Notes under the pieces: model-generated
Seen by the model: the letters and a program-made list of their open reading frames with translations, nothing else
What the model was told of the DNA's origin: nothing
Databases searched by the model: none
Shown: positions 1 to 8,468 of the stretch, piece by piece
How the letters are laid out: the number at the start of each line of letters is the position of its first letter
Numbering within the stretch: the stretch's first letter is position 1
DNA from: JACNLN01 sp964626495
Lineage (GTDB): Bacteria; Fidelibacterota; Marinisomatia; Marinisomatales; CAZVFT01
Length of the DNA stretch: 32,865 nt
Assembly (NCBI GenBank): GCA_964626495.1
Contig: CAZVFT010000015.1
Span: 1 to 32,865 of the forward strand
Reading direction: 5' to 3'
Translations under genes and position numbers: made by a program

Positions 1-57
1 TATCAGATACGTGCAGAAGGTTTCACACAAACACGTAAAATGCTGCTACTCAAGTAA
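1..57 (+). CDS. C-terminal end of a type IX-secreted protein (partial)
   Basis: The first 57 bases read in frame 1 as 18 residues and a TAA stop, ending in TQTRKMLLLK. This is nearly the same tail as that of the C25 peptidase at 16706-20266 (VQTRKMLLLK) and the one at 20458-22839 (TQNRKMLLLK). It is the last beta strand of the type IX (Por) C-terminal sorting domain, which directs export across the outer membrane and is normally removed or used for surface anchoring. The rest of the gene lies left of the window, so the mature protein's function is unknown. It is the only plus-strand gene of this class here. Confidence rests on the match to three in-window tails. Confidence 0.8.
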   Translation, partial: YQIRAEGFTQTRKMLLLK

Positions 58-157
58 GAACAGACGTTTTTATGAATATAGAAAGGGAGGTTGCGATTTC
101 GGACGTTGCTTTTTTTTATGAATTCTAATTTTCTAATGTGGATTTTGTGATTTTCTT

Positions 158-185
158 ACGACTGGAAAAGTTTCCAAATAGTCGT
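158..185. other. Imperfect hairpin in the 58-228 intergenic stretch
   Basis: ACGACT (158-163) pairs with AGTCGT (180-185), and inside it GGAAA pairs with TTTCC around a 2-base loop, leaving a 4-base bulge. It lies between the end of the partial type IX gene and the end of the minus-strand lipoprotein gene, so it could act in termination of converging transcripts. Neither side is followed by a clear T-run, so the role is uncertain. Nothing else recognisable lies in 58-228. Confidence 0.3.
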
Positions 186-228
186 TTATAGGGGACTTTT
201 ATAGTTTATTAAAGATTATATGTTAATT

Positions 229-723
229 CTATTCTTCCTCTTTTATATAAACAGTTTCATCCCCGTAGAAAAAGCTCAAATCCTTGTATTTTTTCACGAA
301 TGTTTCCAGTTCGACGGAATTAGAATATTTCTCTCGTATTCGGTCGGTGATTTCAACAAGAAGGAGGGAATCGGAACCTTGAAATTCAATTTTGTAGAGA
401 AAATATGTTTCCTTTTCAGAGTCAACAGGAGAAATATTTAGAAATATATCCCTGCCGAGAGTAGACGAGTGGGCTCTGTAAATAGTTTTAGTAATATTAT
501 CTCCAATATCATCGTATTCAAAGTTGGTGATCTGATAGTGAAATTGATTCAGCTTTTGTATTTGCACATAGTCTCTGTCACTGCCAGCGATAACCCATTT
601 CCCAAGGAGTGAGGGGATAAGTTGCTCGGATGGCGGTGTAATGGGAACAGGAGATTCATATGGACAAGCAGTGATGAAAATACAAATGGACAGAATTGGA
701 AGACATTTCAAAATATTTCTCAT
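229..723 (-). CDS. Hypothetical lipoprotein
   Basis: About 164 residues. The N-terminus is a short hydrophobic signal ending in a lipobox (IFITAC), so the protein should be processed by signal peptidase II and lipidated on Cys, then sit in a membrane facing the periplasm or the surface. The mature part is mixed alpha/beta with a charged tail ending KEEE; no family is recognised. I chose the ATG at 721-723 because AGGA lies five bases upstream of it. An in-frame ATG four codons earlier (733-735) has only a weak site. It follows glpD on the same strand after 76 bases, so it may be the last gene of the fadR-AGPS-glpD transcript, but the gap allows an independent promoter. Confidence 0.75.
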   Translation of the reverse strand: MRNILKCLPILSICIFITACPYESPVPITPPSEQLIPSLLGKWVIAGSDRDYVQIQKLNQFHYQITNFEYDDIGDNITKTIYRAHSSTLGRDIFLNISPVDSEKETYFLYKIEFQGSDSLLLVEITDRIREKYSNSVELETFVKKYKDLSFFYGDETVYIKEEE

Positions 724-811
724 AATGATCCTCATTTCTTACACAAAAAGTTACGTTGTAATGATGATAAAAAATAGATGGAATTAATGTAAACAGGAAA
801 TGAAGAAATCT

Positions 812-2401
812 CTATTTGGATATGCTGTGACTTTGTTCCCACAGGGAGAAATATTGTTTTTCTTCATTTTTCCATTGACGATTTTTCCATCCCAGTTCAG
901 GTTGTACAATTTTACGAATCTTTTTCATTTGCTGTTTTCCTCCTTCCGGCAGTAAAAGTCCCAGCCGTACGCGACGTAATAACAAATCGTCAAGGTGGAC
1001 AACTCCTTCCGCTTTAGCAGCCCAGCGTAATTCTGCCCACAGATATGGAGTCTCAGCAATATGAGATAATTCATTATCCTGTGAAATCGCTAATAAATTA
1101 GGTAAATCAGAACCATAACGACCATAGAGTCGCGATTGGGTAGGGGAGGGGAGTGATTCTACAGCTTTAACGATATCCTCAGAAATGGGATTTAATATGG
1201 GTTGATACCGGTCAAAATTAAATTTTTCAGGTAGTTTATTTCGAACTGCACGGAGAGCATCCCGAGCCATCAACCGGAAAGTTGTTAATTTTCCACCACT
1301 GACGGTTAACAGTCCATCTTCATACCAGATGACATGCTCCCTGGATTCCTTTGATGGGTCCTTTTTGCCGGTATCCACTGTGGGACGAATGCCTGAATAT
1401 GTACATTGGATATCGCCTAAGGTCAGATTCTGATCTGGGAAAACGTGATTTAATCCATGGAGAAGATACTCAACTTCTTCTCCACTGATGGATGGATTTA
1501 TTGTGGTCTTATCACCATGATCTACATCCGTAGTTCCAAAAATGATTACGTTTTCCCATGGAATTGTGAATACGACTCGCTGATCATCAGGGTGATTGAA
1601 AGATACCGCCCGTGAAATTGAAAGCCGATTTTTAGGAATGATTAGATGACTACCACGGATAGGACGTAATCGGTGAGGTTTTTTCAATTGGCTTCGGAGG
1701 GTATCTCCATCAACTCCAGTGGCATTTATTATGATATTGGATTTTATTTCCATACTTCGCCCAGATAAATCACCCGACTGATCGGTGATTGCCACACCGC
1801 ATACAATTCCATTTTGAGTTGTGAGCAGGTTCTCCACACGTGCATAATTAAGAGCCAAACTGCCATCGAGGACCGCTTCCCGTATTACCCTGAGAACAAG
1901 ACGTGCATCATCCGTTGTCGCGTCAAAAAACCGATAGCCATCAATAAGGACAGGTGTAGTGAGCGGTGGACAGAGTTCCCGCATATCCAGCTTGTCGTAA
2001 TGACGGTGCAGCCAGGTTCGAGCAAACAGATCGTAAACTACCAAACCCAATCCAAAAACCCAACCGGGCAGTTTATCGTTCTCAAGGTGAGCATATAAAA
2101 ATCCCAGCTGTTTAATGAGTCCCTTACCCTCAGCCAGCAGTCGTTGACGTTCGTGGACCGATTCCAGAGTGATTTTTACTTGTGCATTCTTCAGATACCG
2201 CAGTCCTCCATGCACCAGCTTCGATGAACGACTCGATGTGCCAGAAGCAAAATCTCCTGCATCCAAAAGGAGAGTCCGTAAACCAGCTCGAGTAGCTTCA
2301 CGAAGGATTCCAGCACCGGTGATGCCACCACCAATGATGATGATGTCCCATTGTTGTTCCAACTGTAGCCAAACCTTTTCTCGCCATCCATGATACCACA
2401 T
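812..2401 (-). CDS. glpD: FAD-dependent glycerol-3-phosphate dehydrogenase
   Basis: 529 residues, the usual GlpD length. The enzyme oxidises sn-glycerol 3-phosphate to dihydroxyacetone phosphate at the cytoplasmic membrane and passes electrons to quinone. The N-terminal FAD-binding Rossmann motif GGGITGAG is at residues 24-31, and the GlpD signature RSSKLVHGGLRYL is at 58-70. A DAO-type substrate domain follows, with GTTDVDHG and the SGGKLTTFR motif near residue 370, then a helical C-terminal domain. GAGGT lies five bases before the ATG, which supports this start. It begins 13 bases after the AGPS-like gene, so the two are co-transcribed. In this setting DHAP may feed lipid synthesis as well as glycolysis. 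The family assignment is firm; the pathway direction is inferred. Confidence 0.95.
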   Translation of the reverse strand: MWYHGWREKVWLQLEQQWDIIIIGGGITGAGILREATRAGLRTLLLDAGDFASGTSSRSSKLVHGGLRYLKNAQVKITLESVHERQRLLAEGKGLIKQLGFLYAHLENDKLPGWVFGLGLVVYDLFARTWLHRHYDKLDMRELCPPLTTPVLIDGYRFFDATTDDARLVLRVIREAVLDGSLALNYARVENLLTTQNGIVCGVAITDQSGDLSGRSMEIKSNIIINATGVDGDTLRSQLKKPHRLRPIRGSHLIIPKNRLSISRAVSFNHPDDQRVVFTIPWENVIIFGTTDVDHGDKTTINPSISGEEVEYLLHGLNHVFPDQNLTLGDIQCTYSGIRPTVDTGKKDPSKESREHVIWYEDGLLTVSGGKLTTFRLMARDALRAVRNKLPEKFNFDRYQPILNPISEDIVKAVESLPSPTQSRLYGRYGSDLPNLLAISQDNELSHIAETPYLWAELRWAAKAEGVVHLDDLLLRRVRLGLLLPEGGKQQMKKIRKIVQPELGWKNRQWKNEEKQYFSLWEQSHSISK

Positions 2402-2414
2402 ACACTACCTCATT

Positions 2415-4016
2415 TTATTTAACAAGTTTATCGGGATTTAATAGACCTTTTGGGTCAAATTCATTACAAATTGCCTTAATTGCTTGAATACCAAGTTCCC
2501 CTTTCTCCTCCTGCAGATAAGGAGCATGATCTGTACCAACTCCATGCTGGTGACTGATCGTTCCTCCATTTGAGACAATCGCTTTGCTTGCACCTTGTTT
2601 CATCTTCTTCCATCTTACCAATAATTCATCTGGATCCTTACACCGACGGAATAAAAATGTTGTATAGATACTTGCACCATCGCGATATACGTGAGACAGG
2701 TGAGAAAATACTAAAACCTTTTCATTAAAAATTTCCAGATTATTTGAAATCGCCGATTTAATCTCGTTCACGGTTTTATGAACATTTTTCCATGGCACTG
2801 CTGTTTCTAATGTATCTACCGCAACACCATAGTCCCAAAGTGTATTCCGTAAATAAGGAGCCTTGAAGCGATTTTTTTTCCAGCTGTTACCGATGATTTT
2901 TCCAACGAAAATACCACTATGATTCTTAATCAGGGATTTTACTTCATGTCGGATTATCTTTTTTTTATTTCGATCACCGGTAATTCCCAAAATAAGAAGG
3001 CAGCGGTCGGAGTGATAATTTAATGTTTTCAACCCCCTATCAAGCCATTTAATTTGATTCTCCTTTCCTGATAACAGGAGAGTGATTTCTGTTTCAGTTG
3101 GATCACTGAATCGACATATGGAAATCTGGATATTATTTTGAACAATTGATTTCACTACATCGTATCCCGAATTCCAGTTTCTGAAAAAAGCTCCGTAAAC
3201 CTCATCCACTTCAGGGAATGGTTGAACCCGAACAATTGCTTCTGTTAATATCCCTATTCGACCTTCAGAACCCAGTACAAGCTGTTTCAAATCAGGACCT
3301 GCGGCACTGGCAGGGTGGGGAGGAAGAGAAAAAGATCCCACAGGAGTCTCCAGATGTCCTCCTGCGAAAAGTTCTTCAATTTGACCGTAATGATACGATT
3401 GCTGTCCGCTGGATCGGGTTGCAATCCAGCCTCCTAACGTGGAGTATTCAAACGATTGGGGAAAATGTCCAAGAGTGTAACCTTGTTGATTTAACTGTTT
3501 TTCAATCAACGGTCCTGATGAACCCGTTTGGATTGTAGCTAATTGACTTTCTTTATCAAGTTCAAGAAGGCAATTGAGATTCTTCATGTTTACACTAAGA
3601 ATAAGATTATCATTTTGTATGGGATTGATATGTCCAACAACGCTTGTTCCACCACCGTATGGGATTAATTGAATATTATTTTTATAGCAAAACGAAATTA
3701 CCTCACGGACTTCTTTAGGGTTTTGAGGATAAACCACACCATCTGGAAAGGTAGTAATATTACCATAGCGAAGAGCAATCCAATCTGGTAGGCTTTGACC
3801 CCGGGAATGATACAATCGGTCAGAGGAGGTTGTCTGAATCAGGGGATGGGGAGATATTTTCGAAGTAGGAATCTGTGTCAGAAGATTTTCTTTCGAAACA
3901 TCAGGGAAAGAAACGAGAGTCCCTAATTTTTCCTGAAGATATGTTTCTGCCATTTCCGACAGAGGATAATTAACCGATGAGTCACCCCAACCATTCCATC
4001 TCATCATCATACTCAT
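2415..4016 (-). CDS. Alkylglycerone-phosphate synthase-like FAD-linked oxidase
   Basis: 533 residues of the FAD_binding_4 / FAD-oxidase_C family. It opens with MRWNGWG (residues 5-11), the start motif of the AGPS core. Next come the PP-loop PYGGGTSVVGH (119-129), TLGGWIATRSSGQQS (193-207), the FAD-contacting LVLGSEGRIGILTEA (246-260), and near the C-terminus ISHQHGVG (487-494), the counterpart of the AGPS His-rich active-site loop. AGPS swaps the acyl chain of acyl-DHAP for a fatty alcohol, giving alkyl-DHAP, the first ether-lipid step. Bacterial relatives also include 2-hydroxyacid dehydrogenases (GlcD, D-lactate dehydrogenase), but the MRWNGWG start favours AGPS. The gene sits nine bases after a FadR-like regulator and 13 before glpD. 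Several Met codons (1, 3, 4, 5) could start it and none has a clear Shine-Dalgarno site. Confidence 0.82.
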   Translation of the reverse strand: MSMMMRWNGWGDSSVNYPLSEMAETYLQEKLGTLVSFPDVSKENLLTQIPTSKISPHPLIQTTSSDRLYHSRGQSLPDWIALRYGNITTFPDGVVYPQNPKEVREVISFCYKNNIQLIPYGGGTSVVGHINPIQNDNLILSVNMKNLNCLLELDKESQLATIQTGSSGPLIEKQLNQQGYTLGHFPQSFEYSTLGGWIATRSSGQQSYHYGQIEELFAGGHLETPVGSFSLPPHPASAAGPDLKQLVLGSEGRIGILTEAIVRVQPFPEVDEVYGAFFRNWNSGYDVVKSIVQNNIQISICRFSDPTETEITLLLSGKENQIKWLDRGLKTLNYHSDRCLLILGITGDRNKKKIIRHEVKSLIKNHSGIFVGKIIGNSWKKNRFKAPYLRNTLWDYGVAVDTLETAVPWKNVHKTVNEIKSAISNNLEIFNEKVLVFSHLSHVYRDGASIYTTFLFRRCKDPDELLVRWKKMKQGASKAIVSNGGTISHQHGVGTDHAPYLQEEKGELGIQAIKAICNEFDPKGLLNPDKLVK

Positions 4017-4025
4017 TTTGTTACG

Positions 4026-4730
4026 TTATTTTTTTTCATTTTTTTGAATCCGCTTCCAGAGCATAATACTTTTTTTCATTGTGATTCTGGTTACTTTTTC
4101 TGCTTCAAGATAATTTTTCTCGCGAGCAAGATTAAGTAATTTTTCATAATATGATCGGGATGTGGATCTATTTTCCGAATTTATAAAATAAAGCTTTGCC
4201 ATATCTTGATAGAACGATGAAAAACTGTTTAATAGAAGCGGGTAAATGAGATTATCCGAATACACGGTAAGAATTCTATGGAGTTTCCAATCAAAGTGTG
4301 CAAAGGATTCAGGAGTATCGTCCTCCAAAATGTTCTTGCTAAAAAATTGGATAATCTTGTTTGGGTGATATTTTACCGCTTCACAAGTATAAATGGGAGC
4401 AATGACCGATCGAACTTCCAATAGTTTTGTTAAAAAGTCAGAAGGAAAATATTGGCGAAACCGTACGAGTGAACTTAAGATATTGAGACCACCATCTTTC
4501 CATATATCATTTACAACACTGGGTTTTCCCTGGTGGACTGTGATCCAACCATCACGATCAAGACGCTGAAGAGCTTCCCGAAGAGGAGGTCGAGTGATAC
4601 CCAATTGTTTTGCGAGTTCCCGTTCACCGGGTAAAGATGAACCGGGAGGGAAGGTACCGTCCAGAATTGAAGAAATTATAATATCTTCAGCATGAAGGGT
4701 TGGACGCTTTGGTGGGGTTATTTTGATCAT
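4026..4730 (-). CDS. fadR: FadR-like GntR-family acyl-CoA-responsive regulator
   Basis: 234 residues against 239 in E. coli FadR. Residues 12-75 form the GntR winged helix: PGERELAKQLGITRPPLRE (34-52) and DGWITVHQGKPSVVNDIW (60-77) align closely with E. coli FadR, keeping Arg37, Thr46, Arg47 and Arg51 of the recognition region; His65 of E. coli is Gln67 here. The rest matches the all-helical FadR_C effector domain to the end. Ser221 and Trp225 in SIMLWKRIQKN correspond to Ser219 and Trp223 of the E. coli acyl-CoA pocket, while Gly216 is not conserved. (The comparison uses the E. coli sequence from memory.) It heads the AGPS-like/glpD operon and has a FadR-type operator 30 bases upstream, suggesting autoregulation. 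Shine-Dalgarno support is weak. Confidence 0.88.
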   Translation of the reverse strand: MIKITPPKRPTLHAEDIIISSILDGTFPPGSSLPGERELAKQLGITRPPLREALQRLDRDGWITVHQGKPSVVNDIWKDGGLNILSSLVRFRQYFPSDFLTKLLEVRSVIAPIYTCEAVKYHPNKIIQFFSKNILEDDTPESFAHFDWKLHRILTVYSDNLIYPLLLNSFSSFYQDMAKLYFINSENRSTSRSYYEKLLNLAREKNYLEAEKVTRITMKKSIMLWKRIQKNEKK

Positions 4731-4760
4731 TTGATTTTTCCGTTCAACATCTTGTCTGGT

Positions 4761-4777
4761 AAGTGGTCATACCAGTT
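4761..4777 (-). promoter_or_regulatory. FadR-type operator upstream of the fadR-AGPS-glpD operon
   Basis: On the minus strand the sequence is AACTGGTATGACCACTT, containing the palindromic core TGGT-NNN-ACCA (4764-4774). E. coli FadR sites share the form CTGGTNNGACCNG, and the match here includes the internal GACC. It starts 30 bases before the fadR ATG and directly abuts a -10-like TATTAT at 4778-4783, so bound protein would block the start of transcription. A partial half-site (TGGT at 4757-4760 on the plus strand) lies alongside. No good -35 was seen. Direct sequence evidence is strong; binding is inferred. Confidence 0.72.
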
Positions 4778-4847
4778 ATAATAAATTTAATATTTTTAGT
4801 TTATTCATTCAATAATTTCATTGTGAGGGAATAAATTAATTTTTTAC

Positions 4848-4867
4848 ACCAAACTTAAATTTTTGGT
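4848..4867 (+). promoter_or_regulatory. Small dyad just upstream of leuS
   Basis: ACCAAA (4848-4853) and TTTGGT (4862-4867) are inverted around eight AT-only bases, ending 13 bases before the leuS ATG. It could be a short leader hairpin or a regulator site in the divergent leuS/fadR intergenic region. No T-box features (specifier stem, TGGN antiterminator bulge) are present and the space is too small for one. Weak evidence. Confidence 0.25.
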
Positions 4868-4880
4868 AAATTAACCTGTT

Positions 4881-7343
4881 ATGAAGAAGCGATACAATCC
4901 AGCAGAAATCGAAAAAAAGTGGCAGAGACACTGGGAGGAGAACAGGGTCTTCCGTGCTGTTGATTTTTCTCCTAAAAAGAAATTTTACTGTCTTGTGGAG
5001 TTTCCATATCCATCCGGAGATGGTCTCCATGTAGGACATCCCCGTTCATACACAGCACTGGATATCCTTGCTCGTAAAAAGAGAATGGAAGGATTTAATG
5101 TTCTTTTTCCTATGGGATTTGACAGTTTTGGTTTGCCGTCAGAAAATTATGCTATAAAAACTGGAATTCACCCAAGTATTACCACAAAACAGAATATTGA
5201 CAAATTCACGAGACAGTTAAAATCACTTGGATTTTCTTTCGACTGGGATCGAATGTTCTCCACAACGGATCCGGATTATTATAAGTGGACTCAGTGGATA
5301 TTCACAAAACTCTTTGAAAAAGGACTGGCATACAAAACCAGAATTCCTATCAACTGGTGTACTTCTTGTAATATTGGATTAGCTAATGAAGAGGTAGTAA
5401 ATGGATGTTGTGAGCGATGTGGGGGAGAAGTTGAAAAACGAAATATTGAACAATGGATGCTTCGTATTACCGAATATGCAGACAGGCTTATTCAAGACTT
5501 GAATGACGTTGATTTTCCGGATAAGGTGAAGAATCAACAAATCAACTGGATTGGGCGATCCGAGGGAGCTGATGTAGATTTTAAAATTTCAGGTCATCCT
5601 AAAACGATAACAGTTTTTACCACTCGACCAGATACACTGTTTGGAGCAACATATATGGTTCTCTCTCCCGAACATGAACTTTTGGATACAATTACAACAG
5701 ATGATTATCGACCTAAAGTGGAACTTTACAAAATGGAATCTTCACGAAAAAGTGATATAGAAAGAACTGAGCTTAGTACAGAAAAATCTGGAGTCTTCAC
5801 AGGTGCTTATGCAATTAATCCCGTTAATGAAGAAAATATTCCCATCTGGGTTGCTGATTATGTCCTTATCAGTTATGGTACCGGAGCGATTATGGCAGTA
5901 CCCGGTCATGACAGTCGTGATTTTGAGTTTGCGAAAATATTTGGTTTACCTGTTCGTTGTATAAACCGTCCAGATGAGAAATTAGCACAACAAGAGGGGA
6001 TACTTGTTGAGGATGTTCTTGAGGGGAATGCATGCTGGACTCATGACGGAATAATAATTAATTCTACAAACAATAAAGATCTCGACATCAACGGACTTAG
6101 TGTTGAGGAAGCCACAAAAACGGTTACAAGATGGTTGGAAGAAAACGGGTTAGGAGAGTTTGCCGTTAATTACAAACTGCGAGATTGGGTTTTTTCCAGA
6201 CAGAGGTACTGGGGAGAACCCATTCCAATGATATATTGTAACGAATGTGATTGGGTGGCTGTACCCGAAAAAGATTTGCCGATACTTCTTCCGGAAGTTG
6301 AGAAATATGAACCCACTAATACCGGAGAATCTCCTCTTGTAGCAATCGTGGAGTGGGTAAACACGACCTGTCCAAAATGCGGGAGGGATGCTCGCAGAGA
6401 AACAGATACCATGCCAAACTGGGCAGGATCGTCGTGGTACTTTTTACGATATATTGATCCTGATAATAATTCAGAAATCGCAGACCTGAAAAAGATGGAA
6501 TACTGGATGCCGGTGGACTGGTATAACGGAGGAATGGAACATACAACATTGCATCTTCTCTATTCACGGTTCTGGAATAAATTTTTGTTTGACTGTGGTC
6601 TGGTTCCCGAGACTGAACCCTATTTAAAGCGGACTTCTCATGGCATGGTTTTGGGAGAAGGTGGGGAAAAAATGTCAAAATCCAGGGGAAATGTAATAAA
6701 TCCCGACGATGTAGTCAGTGAATATGGTGCTGATGTTTTCCGCGTTTACGAAATGTTTATTGGACCATTTGATCAAACAGCTTCCTGGGATACAAAAGGA
6801 ATCGCAGGTATTGATCGGTTTCTTAACAAAGTTTGGCGAACGATTGTTAATAATGAGATTAGTGATATAAAATTGACTAAAGAACAGCTGCATTTACTTC
6901 ACTCGACAATAAAAAAAGTATCCGAAGATATTGAAACTCTTGATTTAAATACTGCTATTAGCCAAATGATGATTTTTACGAATGAAATAAGAAAGTATAA
7001 AATAATTCAAAGGGAGATGGCAGAATGCTTTGTTAAAATTTTATCACCCTTTGCGCCACACCTCTGTGAAGAACTCTGGGAGACACTTGAACATACGAAC
7101 TCAATTGTATGTGAACCGTGGCCCGAATTCGATGAAGAATTAGCCAGACAGGATTTTGTTACTATCGTTATTCAGGTGAATGGAAAGGTCCGTTCACAAT
7201 TTGATATTCAACGTGATACTCCAGATCCAACTGTCATTGATGCAGCACTTACCGATGAAAGAATAAAACGATATTGCGAGGGGAGGGAAGTAAAGCGAAC
7301 TATTGTGGTTAAAAACCGCCTTGTAAATATCGTAACTGATTAA
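4881..7343 (+). CDS. leuS: Leucyl-tRNA synthetase
   Basis: 820 residues, slightly short for bacterial LeuRS (about 860). This class I enzyme charges tRNA-Leu with leucine in the cytoplasm. The HIGH motif appears as HVGH (50-53), followed by the LeuRS signature region FPMGFDSFGLPSENYA. A zinc-type Cys cluster (WCTSCNIGL then CCERCGGE) lies near residues 155-180. The inserted editing (CP1) domain begins with TTRPDTLFGATYM and includes GTGAIMAVPGHDSRD. The KMSKS loop (GEKMSKSRGN) is near 594-603, then an anticodon-binding domain and a C-terminal domain with VQVNGKVR-like text (IQVNGKVRSQFD). No Shine-Dalgarno is visible; the ATG follows AACCTGTT. It is transcribed divergently from fadR and convergently with the potassium channel gene. 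Confidence 0.97.
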   Translation: MKKRYNPAEIEKKWQRHWEENRVFRAVDFSPKKKFYCLVEFPYPSGDGLHVGHPRSYTALDILARKKRMEGFNVLFPMGFDSFGLPSENYAIKTGIHPSITTKQNIDKFTRQLKSLGFSFDWDRMFSTTDPDYYKWTQWIFTKLFEKGLAYKTRIPINWCTSCNIGLANEEVVNGCCERCGGEVEKRNIEQWMLRITEYADRLIQDLNDVDFPDKVKNQQINWIGRSEGADVDFKISGHPKTITVFTTRPDTLFGATYMVLSPEHELLDTITTDDYRPKVELYKMESSRKSDIERTELSTEKSGVFTGAYAINPVNEENIPIWVADYVLISYGTGAIMAVPGHDSRDFEFAKIFGLPVRCINRPDEKLAQQEGILVEDVLEGNACWTHDGIIINSTNNKDLDINGLSVEEATKTVTRWLEENGLGEFAVNYKLRDWVFSRQRYWGEPIPMIYCNECDWVAVPEKDLPILLPEVEKYEPTNTGESPLVAIVEWVNTTCPKCGRDARRETDTMPNWAGSSWYFLRYIDPDNNSEIADLKKMEYWMPVDWYNGGMEHTTLHLLYSRFWNKFLFDCGLVPETEPYLKRTSHGMVLGEGGEKMSKSRGNVINPDDVVSEYGADVFRVYEMFIGPFDQTASWDTKGIAGIDRFLNKVWRTIVNNEISDIKLTKEQLHLLHSTIKKVSEDIETLDLNTAISQMMIFTNEIRKYKIIQREMAECFVKILSPFAPHLCEELWETLEHTNSIVCEPWPEFDEELARQDFVTIVIQVNGKVRSQFDIQRDTPDPTVIDAALTDERIKRYCEGREVKRTIVVKNRLVNIVTD

Positions 7344-7409
7344 TCCCCCCAAAACGGCTCTTTTAACATGAATATTTAATTGAATAATGTTTATTGGTTG
7401 GATTGTTTA

Positions 7410-7425
7410 CATAATATATATTATG
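7410..7425. other. 16-base perfect AT-rich palindrome between convergent genes
   Basis: CATAATATATATTATG is self-complementary over its full length and lies in the 128-base gap where leuS and the potassium channel gene converge. It could help termination in both directions, but no T-run follows and AT-rich palindromes arise easily by chance. A C6 run follows the leuS stop codon. Nothing else is evident in the gap. Confidence 0.3.
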
Positions 7426-7471
7426 CGTATATTATTACAACCTATAAAATATAGTACCATTATCTCATATT

Positions 7472-8467
7472 TCACAATTTATACGAATCTTTAAACTTCT
7501 TCAGGTTTTCCTTTGGCCCCATCAACATGATTGTTTGTGTATTATCCAGTATGAATTCAGGTTCAGGATTAAATTGTACCTTTCCATCTGATGTAATGAT
7601 GCCAGCAATGAGTAAATTGTATTCTTCACGAATTCTTGATTCGTGTATTTTGGAACCATCATAACGTTTTATGGCATCTAATCGAAATTCTTGAATCATA
7701 AAATCAACAGACTGTTTATGCGTTGAGATTTCGACATAATCTTCAACTCCCGGCTCAATTAATAACTCTGCAATCCGGTGACCTCCTGCAATATATGGAT
7801 TGACTATTTTATTAGCACCTGCCCGTCTTAACTTTGGATTAGTTTGTTGTTGGCTACACCGACTGGTAATAAAAAGATTTTTATTCATGGTACGAGCTGA
7901 CATCGTAACAAATAGATTCTCAGAATCAGTGCTTAAAACGGTTACAAGTCCCTTTGCATCTCTGATTTTTGATTTTTCAATGGTTTCATCAAGGGTTGCA
8001 TCGCCGTGAACAACAAGATATCCCAGACGTTCTATTTTTTCCACCTTTTCAACATTAGATTCAACAACTACAAAAGGAAGCTTTTGTTTTTTTAATTCTT
8101 CACAAACTACCTTTCCCATACGACCATAGCCGCATACTATAAAGTGATTCTTTAAGCGTTTTATCTTATTGTACATCTTATGCCTCCTAAAGACTTCAAA
8201 GTTTAATAGAAATTGAGTGAGTTGTGTTATTGCATAGGCAACGATTCCAATTCCAAGAAAAATAACAACGATTGTCCATATTCTGCCTGCTGCGTCCAAT
8301 GGATAGACTTCGGTGAATCCAACAGTAGAAAGGGTGATAACGGTCATGTATAGACAATCAAGAATACTCCACTCTTTACCTCCGGTAATTTTGAATCCAA
8401 TTGCTCCAATAAACACGGTAAATACGATAAGGAGAAATATTTTATATACTTTTGATGAAAATCCCAT
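7472..8467 (-). CDS. Two-TM potassium channel with RCK (TrkA-N/TrkA-C) domains
   Basis: 331 residues. A first membrane helix (about 8-26) is followed by a pore loop with filter-like sequence TLSTVGFTEV, the TVGFTE variant of TVGYGD, then a second helix ending near residue 90. The cytoplasmic RCK domain starts at FIVCGYGRMGKVVCEEL, whose GxGxxG motif binds a nucleotide; a TrkA_C-like lobe fills the last 100 residues. This is the MthK/Kch architecture: a tetrameric potassium channel gated by ligands bound to the RCK ring. The start codon is one base after the stop of the upstream metallo-hydrolase gene, so the two are translated from one mRNA. Ion selectivity and ligand cannot be told from sequence. 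Confidence 0.9.
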   Translation of the reverse strand: MGFSSKVYKIFLLIVFTVFIGAIGFKITGGKEWSILDCLYMTVITLSTVGFTEVYPLDAAGRIWTIVVIFLGIGIVAYAITQLTQFLLNFEVFRRHKMYNKIKRLKNHFIVCGYGRMGKVVCEELKKQKLPFVVVESNVEKVEKIERLGYLVVHGDATLDETIEKSKIRDAKGLVTVLSTDSENLFVTMSARTMNKNLFITSRCSQQQTNPKLRRAGANKIVNPYIAGGHRIAELLIEPGVEDYVEISTHKQSVDFMIQEFRLDAIKRYDGSKIHESRIREEYNLLIAGIITSDGKVQFNPEPEFILDNTQTIMLMGPKENLKKFKDSYKL

Positions 8468-8468
8468 A

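Noticed and set aside
105..120. T-run after the partial type IX gene as a terminator
   Set aside because: The preceding GGTTGC and GTTGC are direct, not inverted, repeats, so no stem forms before the T-run.
4731..4880. T-box leader for leuS
   Set aside because: The gap is only 150 bases, shared with the divergent fadR promoter, and no TGGN-containing antiterminator is visible.
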